From Solirubrobacterales bacterium (GTDB lineage Bacteria > Actinomycetota > Thermoleophilia > Solirubrobacterales > 70-9): DNA of 54,889 nucleotides. The notes under the pieces are model-generated. The model did not search any database and was not told the origin of the DNA. It was given only the letters and a program-made list of their open reading frames with translations. The stretch is from contig JANWHW010000006.1 in the NCBI GenBank assembly GCA_025450195.1, positions 1-54,889 of the forward strand, written 5' to 3'. Below are positions 15,234 to 24,218 of the stretch, piece after piece (within the stretch, counting starts at the first letter, position 1; every line of letters starts with the position of its first letter). A program made the translations under genes and the position numbers.

Positions 15234-15866
15234 ATGCTCGGGGAGGAGTGGACAGACGGTGATCGTGTCGATCGCTATCTCGACCGCGCGGATGAGTTCC
15301 CGCACCGTGCGGAGGGGGAGAGCGTTCTGCTCGAGCATGTGCCTCGAGACGCTCGTCGCATCCTCGATCTCGGGACGGGCGACGGCCGCCTGCTCGCCCT
15401 TCTCCAAGCCGATCGCAACGAGATGCTCGGCGTGGGCCTTGATTTCTCCGAGCTCATGCTCGAGGCGGCTCGCAAGCGCTTCGCCGACGACGAGCGCATC
15501 GAGCTCGTCGAGCATGACCTCACTGCACCGTTGCCCGCGCTTGGTCGCTTCGATGCCGTCGTCTCGTCGATGGCCATCCACCATCTCGAGCACGAGCGGA
15601 AGCGCTCGCTCTATGGAGAGGTGTTCGATTTGCTCGAGCCGGGAGGGGTCTTCGCAAACTTCGAGCATGTGGCGTCGCCGACCCAGCGCTTGCACTTGGC
15701 GTTCTTCGCGGCGATCGAGGAGCCGCTTGAGAATGAGGATCCGTCCGACCGCCTGCTCGACGTCGAGACGCAGCTCGGATGGCTGCGGGAGCTTGGCTTC
15801 GATGATGTCGACTGCTATTGGAAGTGGCTCGAGATGGCGCTCCTGATCGGCGTCAAGCCGATCTAG
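15234..15866 (+). CDS. Class I SAM-dependent methyltransferase
   Basis: A 210-residue Rossmann-fold methyltransferase. Motif I is RILDLGTGDGRLLALL (about 42-57), followed by the acidic LGVGLDFSELMLEAARKRF and DAVVSSMAIHHLEHERKRSLYGEVFDLLEPGGVF. The ATG at 15234 begins the conserved protein; the open frame upstream lies antisense to the MFS gene and is not coding. C-terminal WLRELGFDDVDCYWKWLEMALLIG fits family members of unknown substrate often called class I SAM methyltransferases. It is divergent from the transporter/cyclase pair. Confidence 0.88.
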   Translation: MLGEEWTDGDRVDRYLDRADEFPHRAEGESVLLEHVPRDARRILDLGTGDGRLLALLQADRNEMLGVGLDFSELMLEAARKRFADDERIELVEHDLTAPLPALGRFDAVVSSMAIHHLEHERKRSLYGEVFDLLEPGGVFANFEHVASPTQRLHLAFFAAIEEPLENEDPSDRLLDVETQLGWLRELGFDDVDCYWKWLEMALLIGVKPI

Positions 15867-15936
15867 AAGACCTGCTCGACGATCGCTATCGCTCCACCAG
15901 GGGGCGCAGCCTCAAAACGTGAGAGCATCCGCGTCG

Positions 15937-17007
15937 ATGGCTGACTTTCTGGTCAAGCGCGACGACTTGCGCGAGTGCCGCATCGCCGAGTCCGAGACGC
16001 CGGAGATCGGGCCCGGGCAGGCGCTGCTGCGGGTCGACACCTTCGGGCTGACCGCCAACAACGTCACCTACGCGGTGATGGGCGAGTCGATGTCCTACTG
16101 GGATTTCTTCCCGACCGAGGAGGGCTGGGGCCGGGTCCCGATGTGGGGCTTTGCCGAGGTCGAGCGCAGCGAGGCCGAGGGGATCGAGCCGGGGACGCGC
16201 CTCTACGGCTACCTGCCTCCCTCCTCCCACCTCGTCGTCACGCCAGTGGCCGTTGACGGGTCCGGTTTCGTCGACGGGTCGCCGCACCGGGCGGCGCTGC
16301 CCTCCGCCTACCACCGCTACCTGGCGAGCGACGCCGACTCGTTCTACCGCGCCGAGACCGAGGCGATGCAGATGCTGCTGCGACCGCTCTTCTTCACCTC
16401 GTTCATGATCGATGACGAGCTCGACGACGAGGGGCTGACCGGGCGGGGGCCGATCCTGATCTCCAGCGCCTCGAGCAAGACCGCGATCGGCGTCGCATTC
16501 CTGCTCGCGCAGCGCGAGGGCGTCGAAACGGTCGGACTCACCTCCGCCAGCAGCACCGGGTTCGTCGAGGGCCTGGGAATCTACGGGAGCACCGTCTCCT
16601 ACGAGGAGATCGGCTCGCTGCAGAAGGGCCCGGCCACCTACGTCGACGTTTCGGGCAACGGCGAGGTCCGCGCGGCGATCCACAACCACTTCGGCGACGA
16701 CCTGGCCCGCAGTATGGCGGTGGGCGTCACCCACTGGGAGGACTTCGGCTCGGGTGGCGGAGAGCTTCCCGGCCCCCGGCCCGAGCTCTTCTTCGCCCCC
16801 GACCGCATAGTCAAGCGCGGCGAGGACTGGGGGCGCGCCGGCCTCGAGCAGCGCGCCGCTGCCGCCTGGAACCCCTTCTGCGAGTGGGCCGGCGGCTGGC
16901 TCGGGACGATCCCCGGCCATGGCTTCGAGGCCGTACAGAGTGCCTACCTCGAAGTGCTGGAGGGACGGGTCAGTCCCAAGAGCGCTCACGTACTTTCACT
17001 CTCATAG
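15937..17007 (+). CDS. DUF2855 family protein
   Basis: A 356-residue protein of the DUF2855 family, which is distantly related to medium-chain reductases: the N-terminal half (IGPGQALLRVDTFGLTANNVTYAVMGE) mirrors the GroES-like fold and ILISSASSKTAIGVAFLL lies where a dinucleotide fold would begin. Conserved family stretches such as WDFFPTEEGWGRVPMWGFAEV and YHRYLASDADSFY are present. The ATG at 15937 is preferred over the GTG at 15919. Catalytic zinc ligands are absent. Function is unknown; a carbonyl or enoyl reductase role is only a guess. Confidence 0.82.
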   Translation: MADFLVKRDDLRECRIAESETPEIGPGQALLRVDTFGLTANNVTYAVMGESMSYWDFFPTEEGWGRVPMWGFAEVERSEAEGIEPGTRLYGYLPPSSHLVVTPVAVDGSGFVDGSPHRAALPSAYHRYLASDADSFYRAETEAMQMLLRPLFFTSFMIDDELDDEGLTGRGPILISSASSKTAIGVAFLLAQREGVETVGLTSASSTGFVEGLGIYGSTVSYEEIGSLQKGPATYVDVSGNGEVRAAIHNHFGDDLARSMAVGVTHWEDFGSGGGELPGPRPELFFAPDRIVKRGEDWGRAGLEQRAAAAWNPFCEWAGGWLGTIPGHGFEAVQSAYLEVLEGRVSPKSAHVLSLS

Positions 17008-17056
17008 TCAGCTCAGTAGCGATAGCCCGGACCGGGCGGCGCTTGCGTTGCCTGCC

Positions 17057-17881
17057 TCAGTTCGCGTGCTGCTCGAGGCGTTTGGCGAGGCGGTTCATGC
17101 CGCGATCGCGGGCTGCTTTGGCCGCACCCACCCAGTCGGTGGGGCTATCGGCTGGGAGCTTGACTCCGGCGTCGCGGAGGGTGGCGATGTCCTTGAATGC
17201 GAGCAGGTCCTCGCGGGCATCGAGCAAGGCCGCTCGGAGCTTGGGACGTGGCTCGTCGGTCGCGTTGTCCAAGACGTCTTCGAGCGAGCCATGTCGGCGC
17301 AGCAGCTCGGCCGCGGTCTTCGGGCCAACCCCTTTCGCACCAGGGAGGCCATCCGAGGGATCTCCGCGAAGGGCGATGAAATCGGGCACCTGCTCGGGAT
17401 CTACGCCATAGCGACGCTGCACCTCATCGGGCGTGACCTCTTCGGCGCCTTTACTGCCGGTGCGGACGTAGAGCACGGTGATCCTGTCGCTCGCGCACTG
17501 GTACATGTCCCGATCGCCGGTCAGCAGCAGCGCCTGGCCACCGGCCTCGGCCTCCTGGCGCGCGTAGGTGCCGAGCAGGTCGTCGGCCTCCAGCGATTCG
17601 CTCGTCGCGACGGTCCAGCCGAATGCCGCGAAGAAATCGCGGCTGTCGGCCCACTGGGGAGCCAGCTCATCCGGCACCTCCTCGCGGTCGGCGTGGTAGG
17701 CCGGGTACAGCTCGGTGCGGTAGGAGGCGGCGTCGGGCCCGAAGCAGAGGACCACCGCACGAGGGGCATGGATTTCGACCTCGCGCACGATCAGGTTGGA
17801 AGCTCCGAGCAGTGCGTTGACGGGCGTTCCGCTTGGTCCCACAATCGATTTGGGCAGTGCGTAGAAGGCTCGGAACAGCAT
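17057..17881 (-). CDS. 5'-3' exonuclease (PolA N-terminal-like)
   Basis: A stand-alone FEN-type nuclease of 274 residues from the first ATG. Conserved metal-binding regions include ESLEADDLLGTYAR, LLTGDRDMYQ and IALRGDPSDGLPGAKGVGPKTAAELL (helix-hairpin-helix for DNA binding). The true N-terminus must lie upstream: in frame before this ATG the sequence reads KSPLLAVDTPS, supplying the first catalytic Asp expected in LLxVDxxxxxFR. There is no ATG, GTG or TTG between the stop at 17935-17933 and 17881; CTG at 17905 or ATC at 17929 are candidate rare starts. Role: flap or primer removal in repair. It is divergent from the ABC genes. Confidence 0.86.
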   Translation of the reverse strand: MLFRAFYALPKSIVGPSGTPVNALLGASNLIVREVEIHAPRAVVLCFGPDAASYRTELYPAYHADREEVPDELAPQWADSRDFFAAFGWTVATSESLEADDLLGTYARQEAEAGGQALLLTGDRDMYQCASDRITVLYVRTGSKGAEEVTPDEVQRRYGVDPEQVPDFIALRGDPSDGLPGAKGVGPKTAAELLRRHGSLEDVLDNATDEPRPKLRAALLDAREDLLAFKDIATLRDAGVKLPADSPTDWVGAAKAARDRGMNRLAKRLEQHAN

Positions 17882-17946
17882 CGAGGGCGTGTCGACGGCG
17901 AGCAGCGGAGATTTGGCGACGGTGCCGATTCCCTAGATTCTTCCGG

Positions 17947-18714
17947 ATGAGCAAGGCCCTTAACGTTGAAGATCTGGTCAAGCGCTACCCGACTGGGGTG
18001 GAGGCGCTGCGCGGCGTGTCCTTGGAGATAGCGCCCGGAGAGCTGTTTGCCCTGCTGGGTCCCAACGGGGCCGGCAAGTCGACGCTGATCCATTGCGCGA
18101 CCGGGCTCGCGCAGCCGACCTCTGGTGCGATCCAAGTCTTTGGCCACGATGCAATCCGCGACTACAGCGAGGCGCGCCAAGCGGTGGGCCTGGCGCCGCA
18201 GGAGCTGAACCTCGACTGGTTCCTGACGGTCGAGGAGACGCTCGACTACCACGCCGGGTACTTCGGCATGCCAAAGCGCGAACGCCGCGAGCGGACCAAA
18301 GAGCTCCTGGAGACCTTCTCGCTGACCGAGAAGAGCGACGAACGAACCCGCACCCTCTCGGGCGGGATGAAGCGGCGGCTGATCCTGGCGCGGGCGATGA
18401 TGCACCGGCCCCGCCTGTTGATCCTCGACGAGCCCACCGCCGGCGTCGACGTCGAGCTGCGGCTGGAGCTTTGGCACTACGTGCAGCGGATCAACCAGGA
18501 AGGAACGTCGATCCTGCTCACCACTCACTACCTGGAGGAGGCCGAGCAGCTCTGCGACCGGATCGCCTTCATCAACGACGGCCAGATCGTCGGCGAGGGA
18601 ACCAGCTCTGAGCTGGCTGCCCGTTACGGGGTCGACAGCCTCGAGGACGCCTACCTCGCTCTGGTCGGTCGCAAAGAGCTGTCGCGCTCCCACGCCGAGG
18701 TGACGGCCATATGA
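17947..18714 (+). CDS. ABC transporter ATP-binding protein
   Basis: A 255-residue ATPase of an ABC-2 export system. Walker A GPNGAGKST is at 38-46, the signature LSGGMKRR, Walker B LLILDEPTAGVD and H-loop LLTTHYLEEAEQL follow in order. The C-terminal extension LAARYGVDSLEDAYLALVG is typical of drug/polymer exporters. The ATG at 17947 gives the natural N-terminus (MSKALNVEDLVKRYPTG). Its TGA lies within the ATGA that opens the repeat element described at 18711, which separates it from its permease. Confidence 0.93.
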   Translation: MSKALNVEDLVKRYPTGVEALRGVSLEIAPGELFALLGPNGAGKSTLIHCATGLAQPTSGAIQVFGHDAIRDYSEARQAVGLAPQELNLDWFLTVEETLDYHAGYFGMPKRERRERTKELLETFSLTEKSDERTRTLSGGMKRRLILARAMMHRPRLLILDEPTAGVDVELRLELWHYVQRINQEGTSILLTTHYLEEAEQLCDRIAFINDGQIVGEGTSSELAARYGVDSLEDAYLALVGRKELSRSHAEVTAI

Positions 18715-18782
18715 GCGCGGAGCGACCAAGCGTGCATATCTGGTTCTTCGCGCCGGGAGCGAAGCGCGAGGCATTGTCATGA
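18711..18782 (+). repeat. Mini-ORF linker element, copy 1 (ABC ATPase/permease)
   Basis: A 72-bp stretch forming a 23-codon frame beginning MSAERPSV and containing HIWFFAPGAKRE. Its ATG overlaps the upstream ATPase stop (ATGA) and its TGA overlaps the downstream permease start (ATGA). The last part, GCGCGAGG, puts an SD-like GAGG 7 nt before the permease ATG. Two near-identical copies lie at 21213-21284 (minus) and 51652-51720. All core differences between copies are non-synonymous, arguing for a conserved nucleic-acid element rather than a selected peptide. I infer a translation-coupling linker. Confidence 0.75.
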
Positions 18783-19546
18783 GTCCCGCCCAGATTCGCT
18801 TCGCCACTCTCTGGCGCCGCGAGGTCAACCGCTTCATGAAGATCAAGAAGCAGACGCTGGGCGCGCCGCTGCTGGAAACCTTCCTCTACATCTCCGTCTT
18901 CGGAGCGGCACTCGGCTCGCGGATCAAAGAGCTGCATGGGATCGAATACATCGTCTTCGTCATCCCCGGCCTGATCATGATGGCCTTGGCGATCAACTCT
19001 TTCGCCAACAACGCCTCTTCGATCCTCCAGCAGAAGTTCCAGGGAGCGATCCAGGACCAGCTCTCCTCGCCGGCCTCGCCACTCGAGCTGCTGCTTGCCT
19101 TCACCTTTGGTGGCTTCATGCGCGGGCTGATTGTGGCGGGGCTGACCTTCATCGTCGCGTCGCTGCTGGTCGACCTTCCGGTCGACCACGTCTTGGTTCT
19201 GATCCCGTCGCTGTTCCTGGTCGGCTTCTTCTTCTCCCAGCTCGGAGTTCTGACCGGGGTCCGTGCCGAGCAGTTCGACGACGTCGCCTTCGTCCAGACC
19301 TTCGTTCTGACGCCGCTGATCTTCCTCGGGGGCGTTTTCTACTCGGCGACACTGCTGCCGGAACCGTTCGAGACGCTGACCCACTTCAACCCGATCTACT
19401 ACATGATCAACCTGATTCGCTACGGCTTCGTTGGCTTCAGCGAAGTCAGCGTCGCCCTCTCGCTGCTTGCTCTCACTGCGGCGACGGCAGCCCTCTTCGC
19501 GGTCAACCTGCGCCTCTTCTCGAAGGGCTACAAGCTGCGTGCGTAG
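18779..19546 (+). CDS. ABC-2 type permease
   Basis: A 255-residue membrane permease with six predicted helices, partner of the ATPase at 17947. It starts FATLWRREVNRFMKIKKQTLGAPLLETFLYISVFG, includes the ABC-2 motif region IQDQLSSPASPLELLLAF, and ends LFAVNLRLFSKGYKLRA, characteristic of the NodJ/DrrB-like family. Function is probable export of a lipid, polysaccharide or drug; the substrate is not evident. Its ATG lies in the ATGA that closes the linker element, which supplies the ribosome-binding site. Confidence 0.92.
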   Translation: MSPAQIRFATLWRREVNRFMKIKKQTLGAPLLETFLYISVFGAALGSRIKELHGIEYIVFVIPGLIMMALAINSFANNASSILQQKFQGAIQDQLSSPASPLELLLAFTFGGFMRGLIVAGLTFIVASLLVDLPVDHVLVLIPSLFLVGFFFSQLGVLTGVRAEQFDDVAFVQTFVLTPLIFLGGVFYSATLLPEPFETLTHFNPIYYMINLIRYGFVGFSEVSVALSLLALTAATAALFAVNLRLFSKGYKLRA

Positions 19547-19572
19547 CGGCGGGCGCTTGGGCGTTCCCGCTC

Positions 19573-19893
19573 TCAGCGCAAGCTCTCGCTGATCCAGTCC
19601 AGGTAACCCTTGCTGCCGGCGACGATCGGCATCGCGACGATCTCGGGCTCGTCGTAGGAGTGGAACTCTCTAATTGCCTCCTCCACCTCTGGATAGCGGG
19701 CCGCCTCGGTCTTCGCCAGGCATTGCCACTCGCGGCTTTCCTCGATTTTGCCTTCCCAGCGGTAACGGCTCGCAATCGGCCCGACCACCTGAACGCAGGC
19801 GGCGAGCCTGCGGTCGACCAGGGCCGAGCCGATTCGCTCTGCTTCCTCCTCAGAGCCGACCGTCGTCAACACCTGGACGTAGTCGGTCGCCAC
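19573..19893 (-). CDS. cutA: Divalent-cation tolerance protein CutA
   Basis: A 106-residue trimeric CutA protein with a ferredoxin-like fold. Diagnostic stretches are YVQVLTTVGSEEEAERIGSAL, RRLAACVQVVGPIASRYRWEGKIEES, CLAKTEAARYPEVEEAI, and the C-terminal IVAMPIVAGSKGYLDWI. Length and all conserved blocks fit. The fold is PII-like, and here it follows amt and a PII gene on the same strand (19 bp after amt), so it probably belongs to the same transcript. CutA has been linked to copper tolerance but its biochemical role is not settled. Confidence 0.92.
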   Translation of the reverse strand: MATDYVQVLTTVGSEEEAERIGSALVDRRLAACVQVVGPIASRYRWEGKIEESREWQCLAKTEAARYPEVEEAIREFHSYDEPEIVAMPIVAGSKGYLDWISESLR

Positions 19894-19911
19894 TGCTGTC
19901 GGCCGACCCGG

Positions 19912-21212
<1,301 letters not shown>

Positions 21213-21216
<4 letters not shown>

Positions 21217-21284
21217 CGCACAACCTCGCGCTTCGCTCGCGGCGCGAAGAACCAGATATGCACGCTTGCTCGCTCCGCGCTCAT
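21213..21284 (-). repeat. Mini-ORF linker element, copy 2 (PII/amt)
   Basis: A 72-bp element on the minus strand with a 23-codon frame beginning MSAERASV and containing HIWFFAPRAKRE. The ATG at 21284 overlaps the PII stop and the TGA at 21215-21213 overlaps the amt start, the same double ATGA geometry as copy 1. The first 60 bases differ from copy 1 at only two positions. It is the reverse orientation of copies 1 and 3 on the chromosome but the same orientation relative to its operon. Confidence 0.75.
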
Positions 21285-21634
21285 TTGCCCACCGGCGTCA
21301 CGGCGCCACTGTCGGTCTCACCGGTTCTGATCCGGACCGCCTGTTCCAAGGGCACGACGAAGATCTTTCCGTCGCCGACCTGGCCGGTTTGCGCCCCTTC
21401 GCAGAGCGCGTCGATCGTGGGCTGCACGAACGAGTCGGAAACCGCGATCTCGAACCGGACCTTCTCGGAGAGGCCCATCTTCACGGTCGTGCCGCGGTAG
21501 GTCTCAACCCGGTCCAACTCCCCTCCGTGTCCTTGCACCCTGCTCATCGAGATTCCGCGCACCTCGGCGCGGTACAGGGCCTCAAGGACGTCGTTCGCCT
21601 TCTCTGGGCGCACGATGCCGATCACGAGTTTCAC
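21281..21634 (-). CDS. glnB: PII nitrogen-regulatory protein
   Basis: A 117-residue PII signal protein that senses 2-oxoglutarate, ATP and ADP and gates Amt. Conserved are MKLVIGIVRPEKANDVLEAL, the T-loop QGHGGELDRVETYRGTTVKM, the B-loop TGQVGDGKIFV and the terminal RIRTGETDSGA. The T-loop position equivalent to Tyr51, the usual uridylylation or adenylylation site, is Val51, while Tyr46 is kept. So control by covalent modification at Tyr51 is unlikely. GGGAGGA lies just upstream of the ATG. Transcribed with amt and probably cutA; could equally be named glnK. Confidence 0.94.
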   Translation of the reverse strand: MKLVIGIVRPEKANDVLEALYRAEVRGISMSRVQGHGGELDRVETYRGTTVKMGLSEKVRFEIAVSDSFVQPTIDALCEGAQTGQVGDGKIFVVPLEQAVRIRTGETDSGAVTPVGK

Positions 21635-21797
21635 GTTCCTCCCTCTTTCCCAGGACTAGAGCCATTGGCCCAGGGCGAGCAGCCACACGTCATGCCATAT
21701 GCGGTCCCCACCGTCGGGCGGTCGCAGCCTAACGTTGCCCACGGCGGAGGGTCAAGCCAAGCCGAGCCCGTTGACCAGGCCAAACCCGCAGATTCCG

Positions 21798-21848
21798 CTA
21801 CTCGCCGATCAGCTCGATGCGACAGCCAGCCGATGCGGAGAAGGTGAC
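21798..21848 (-). pseudogene. Possible 3'-end remnant of a VOC/glyoxalase gene (left copy)
   Basis: On the minus strand the 16 codons before the TAG read VTFSASAGCRIELIGE, ending like the DPDGYRIELIGS terminus of the intact glyoxalase at 24575. The DNA CCGATCAGCTCGATGCG (21805-21821) recurs exactly at 24119-24135. Only the last seven residues are convincingly glyoxalase-like, so this is a remnant at best. The 21635-21930 gap holds this, the PII promoter side and the leader of the copper protein; nothing else is recognised. Confidence 0.4.
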
Positions 21849-21930
21849 CAGGGCATAAGGGCAGGCTATATTGCGAATCCTTACAAGCCTCGTGCAGGGT
21901 GCGCTGGATTCTGGCGCGGAAAGGAATCTT

Positions 21931-22494
21931 TTGAAAAAGCATCTCCTCGTTGCGGTTGCGGCAATGGCCGCGGGCGTGCTTGTCGTATTCGGCGCCGGGT
22001 TGGCCGGCGCAGAGACACCGCCGACCGGGACGACCAACACGGTCTACATACAGGACGTCAAAGGGGCGTTGAAGTTCGTTGGCCCGGCGAGCGTTCACCA
22101 GGGCGACCAACTGAAAATCGTCAACGAAACTAACGCCAAAAAGGTCGGCCCGCATACCTTCTCGCTGGTCACCAAGGGCTCGCTGCCGAAAACCCCGAAA
22201 GCGCGTCAGAACTGCTTTACGCCGAAACACATCTGTATGTCGATCGCCAAGTGGCACGGCGTCAAAGGGGAAGGCCCGGTGACCGTCAACCCGGCCAAAG
22301 CGGGGCCCGAAGGCTGGAGCACGCTGGGCAGCACCAGCAAGAAGGGCGACTCCTGGTACACCGGCCACAAGAAGGGCGCCTCGTTCACCCAACAGGTGAC
22401 CGCCGATCCGGCGACGACGAGCACGCTTTACTTCCTCTGCGCGATCCATCCCTGGATGCAGGGCAAGACCACCGTCCTGCCGCCCGGCGCTTAG
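21931..22494 (+). CDS. Exported cupredoxin (type 1 copper) protein
   Basis: A 187-residue exported blue-copper-like protein. The start is the TTG at 21931 with AAAGGA 6 nt upstream, giving a signal peptide KKHLLVAVAAMAAGVLVVFGAGLAGA. The copper site is visible as the N-side His in GPHTFSLV and the C-terminal YFLCAIHPWMQGK (Cys-x2-His-x2-Met). A long central insertion (about residues 75-150, with Cys-x5-Cys in NCFTPKHICM) is not standard for plastocyanins. It lies 88 bp upstream of the multicopper oxidase gene, so it may pass electrons to it (inference). AAA and GAA codons are frequent compared with neighbours. Confidence 0.82.
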   Translation: MKKHLLVAVAAMAAGVLVVFGAGLAGAETPPTGTTNTVYIQDVKGALKFVGPASVHQGDQLKIVNETNAKKVGPHTFSLVTKGSLPKTPKARQNCFTPKHICMSIAKWHGVKGEGPVTVNPAKAGPEGWSTLGSTSKKGDSWYTGHKKGASFTQQVTADPATTSTLYFLCAIHPWMQGKTTVLPPGA

Positions 22495-22582
22495 CGGCAC
22501 GTCTGGGAAGTCCACATTCACGCCTCGCCTGGGGCGCCGAGCTTTCCTCGGCGCCCTGGGCGGTAGCGCGCTTGCCTACCTG

Positions 22583-24109
22583 TTGCCGCTGAGGGGTGGT
22601 GGCGACGGGAGCCTGCTCCCACTGCTCGGCGAGGAGGCCTCCGAGGCGGCGGCCGCGGTGCCGTTCCAGGCACGGCTGCCGATTCCCCGCGTTCTGAGCG
22701 ACGCCCATATCGAGATCCCGATCCGTGAGGCCGAGGCCCAGATCTTCCCCGGCCGAAAGACGAAGCTGTGGACCTACGGCGGCAGCTTCCCCGGCCCGAC
22801 GATCCGCCGCCCCGCCGGTCAACGCACGAAGGTCACCTTCCATCACGAGTTGCCGGCGAGCGCCGGCGAGCTCTCGGTCCACTTGCATGGCGGCCACAAC
22901 CGGTCCCGGTTCGACGGCCAGCCGGGCGGGCTGACCAAGTCCCAGCCGCTCTCCTACTTCTGCCGCATCCCGCGCGGGCTGTCGTCGCGCGAGTCGGGCA
23001 ACGACCTGCTGATTTCACCCGGCGGCCGGAAAACCTATGCCTATGACCTGGTTGAGGACGGTCGCCCCGAACGGGCCGCTTTCCAGTGGTACCACGACCA
23101 CCGTCTCGACCGCACCGCTCCACATAGCTGGCGGGGGCTGGCGGGGATGTGGATCGTCGATGACGAGTTCGACGCCTCGTTGCCGTTGCCGAGCGGCAAG
23201 CGCGACATCCCGCTGATGATCGCCGACCGCACGTTCGATCGCCGCAACCAGCTCACCGATCCCTTCTCTGGGCAGCAGCCGCCGGCCGACGGCATCGCCG
23301 GCCGGCGCATCCTCGTCAACGGCGCCTACATGCCGCACCACGAGGTCGATGCCCGCCGCTACCGGCTACGGATCCTCAACGTCTCCCAGTTCCGCTCCTA
23401 CAACCTCCACCTCTCCAACGGTGCTTCGATGGTGCAGATTGGCAGCGACAGCGGCCTGATGCCAAAGCCAATCCGCCGCCAGCAGATCCTCATTGGGCCG
23501 GGCGAGCGGGTCGAGGTCATCGTTGACTTCGCCGCGGCCATGGGGGAGACGGTCGAGCTGCGCAGTGGCCGCCATGGCGGCCGCAACCCGGCTGGCGCCC
23601 GTTCCTACGTTGGCGCCCTGATGCAGTTCCGGGTCTGCCTCGGCCGGCCACCGGACAGGACGCGGATTCCCCGCCGGCTCCGACCACTTCCAACCTGGGC
23701 GGCGGAGGCGAAGCGGAGGGCGGGCCGCAAACCCGACCACAGCTGGGAGATCTCGGTCGGCGGCTTCTTTCGCACCACTTGGCTGATCAACGGCAGGACC
23801 TTCAATCCCGCCCGCGCCGAGGCCTTCCCGGTCCTGGGGACTACCGAGACCTGGGAGTTCGTCAATCGCACCTCTGTCGCCCACGTGATGCACATCCACC
23901 ACAACGACTGGTACCTGCTGTCCCGCGACGGCAAGCCACCGCCACCCTGGGAAGACTGCCTCAAGGAGACCTTCTTCGTCTTTCCCGGCGAACGGATCCT
24001 CATCGCCGGGCACTTCGTCGACCACCCCGGCAAGTTCGTGGTCCACTGCCATATGTTCGACCACGAGGACCATGGCCTGATGAGCCAGTTCGAGGTCGTG
24101 AAGCGCTAG
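22583..24109 (+). CDS. Multicopper oxidase (CotA/laccase-like)
   Basis: A 508-residue (from TTG) three-domain multicopper oxidase. Copper ligands are HLHGGHN, FQWYHDHRLDRTAPHSWRG, HVMHIHHNDW and VVHCHMFDHEDHGLM, giving complete T1, T2 and T3 sites with Met as axial ligand. The frame is open upstream and encodes a Tat signal, PRLGRRAFLGALGGSALAYL (about 22523-22582), so translation must begin further upstream. However, no ATG, GTG or TTG lies in frame there; CTG at 22529 or ACG at 22499 are candidates. The Tat signal and oxidase fold predict export as a folded copper enzyme acting on phenols, metals or the neighbouring cupredoxin. Confidence 0.9.
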   Translation: MPLRGGGDGSLLPLLGEEASEAAAAVPFQARLPIPRVLSDAHIEIPIREAEAQIFPGRKTKLWTYGGSFPGPTIRRPAGQRTKVTFHHELPASAGELSVHLHGGHNRSRFDGQPGGLTKSQPLSYFCRIPRGLSSRESGNDLLISPGGRKTYAYDLVEDGRPERAAFQWYHDHRLDRTAPHSWRGLAGMWIVDDEFDASLPLPSGKRDIPLMIADRTFDRRNQLTDPFSGQQPPADGIAGRRILVNGAYMPHHEVDARRYRLRILNVSQFRSYNLHLSNGASMVQIGSDSGLMPKPIRRQQILIGPGERVEVIVDFAAAMGETVELRSGRHGGRNPAGARSYVGALMQFRVCLGRPPDRTRIPRRLRPLPTWAAEAKRRAGRKPDHSWEISVGGFFRTTWLINGRTFNPARAEAFPVLGTTETWEFVNRTSVAHVMHIHHNDWYLLSRDGKPPPPWEDCLKETFFVFPGERILIAGHFVDHPGKFVVHCHMFDHEDHGLMSQFEVVKR

Positions 24110-24111
24110 AT

Positions 24112-24162
24112 CTAGGTTCCGATCAGCTCGATGCGGTATCCGTCGGGGTATCGCTCATTTGA
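24112..24162 (-). pseudogene. 3'-end remnant of a VOC/glyoxalase gene (right copy)
   Basis: The minus strand reads SNERYPDGYRIELIGT then TAG, near-identical in protein to the last residues of the intact glyoxalase at 24575-24952 (DPDGYRIELIGS) but with different, GC-rich synonymous codons. There is no upstream gene body, so this is a severed tail. It begins 3 bp after the multicopper oxidase stop and contains the second copy of the 17-bp repeat CCGATCAGCTCGATGCG. Confidence 0.65.
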
Positions 24163-24218
24163 CAACTGAGACGCTGCGGCTGCTCAGCTCTCCCTCGCCC
24201 GAAGCCGATAGTTAGCTC

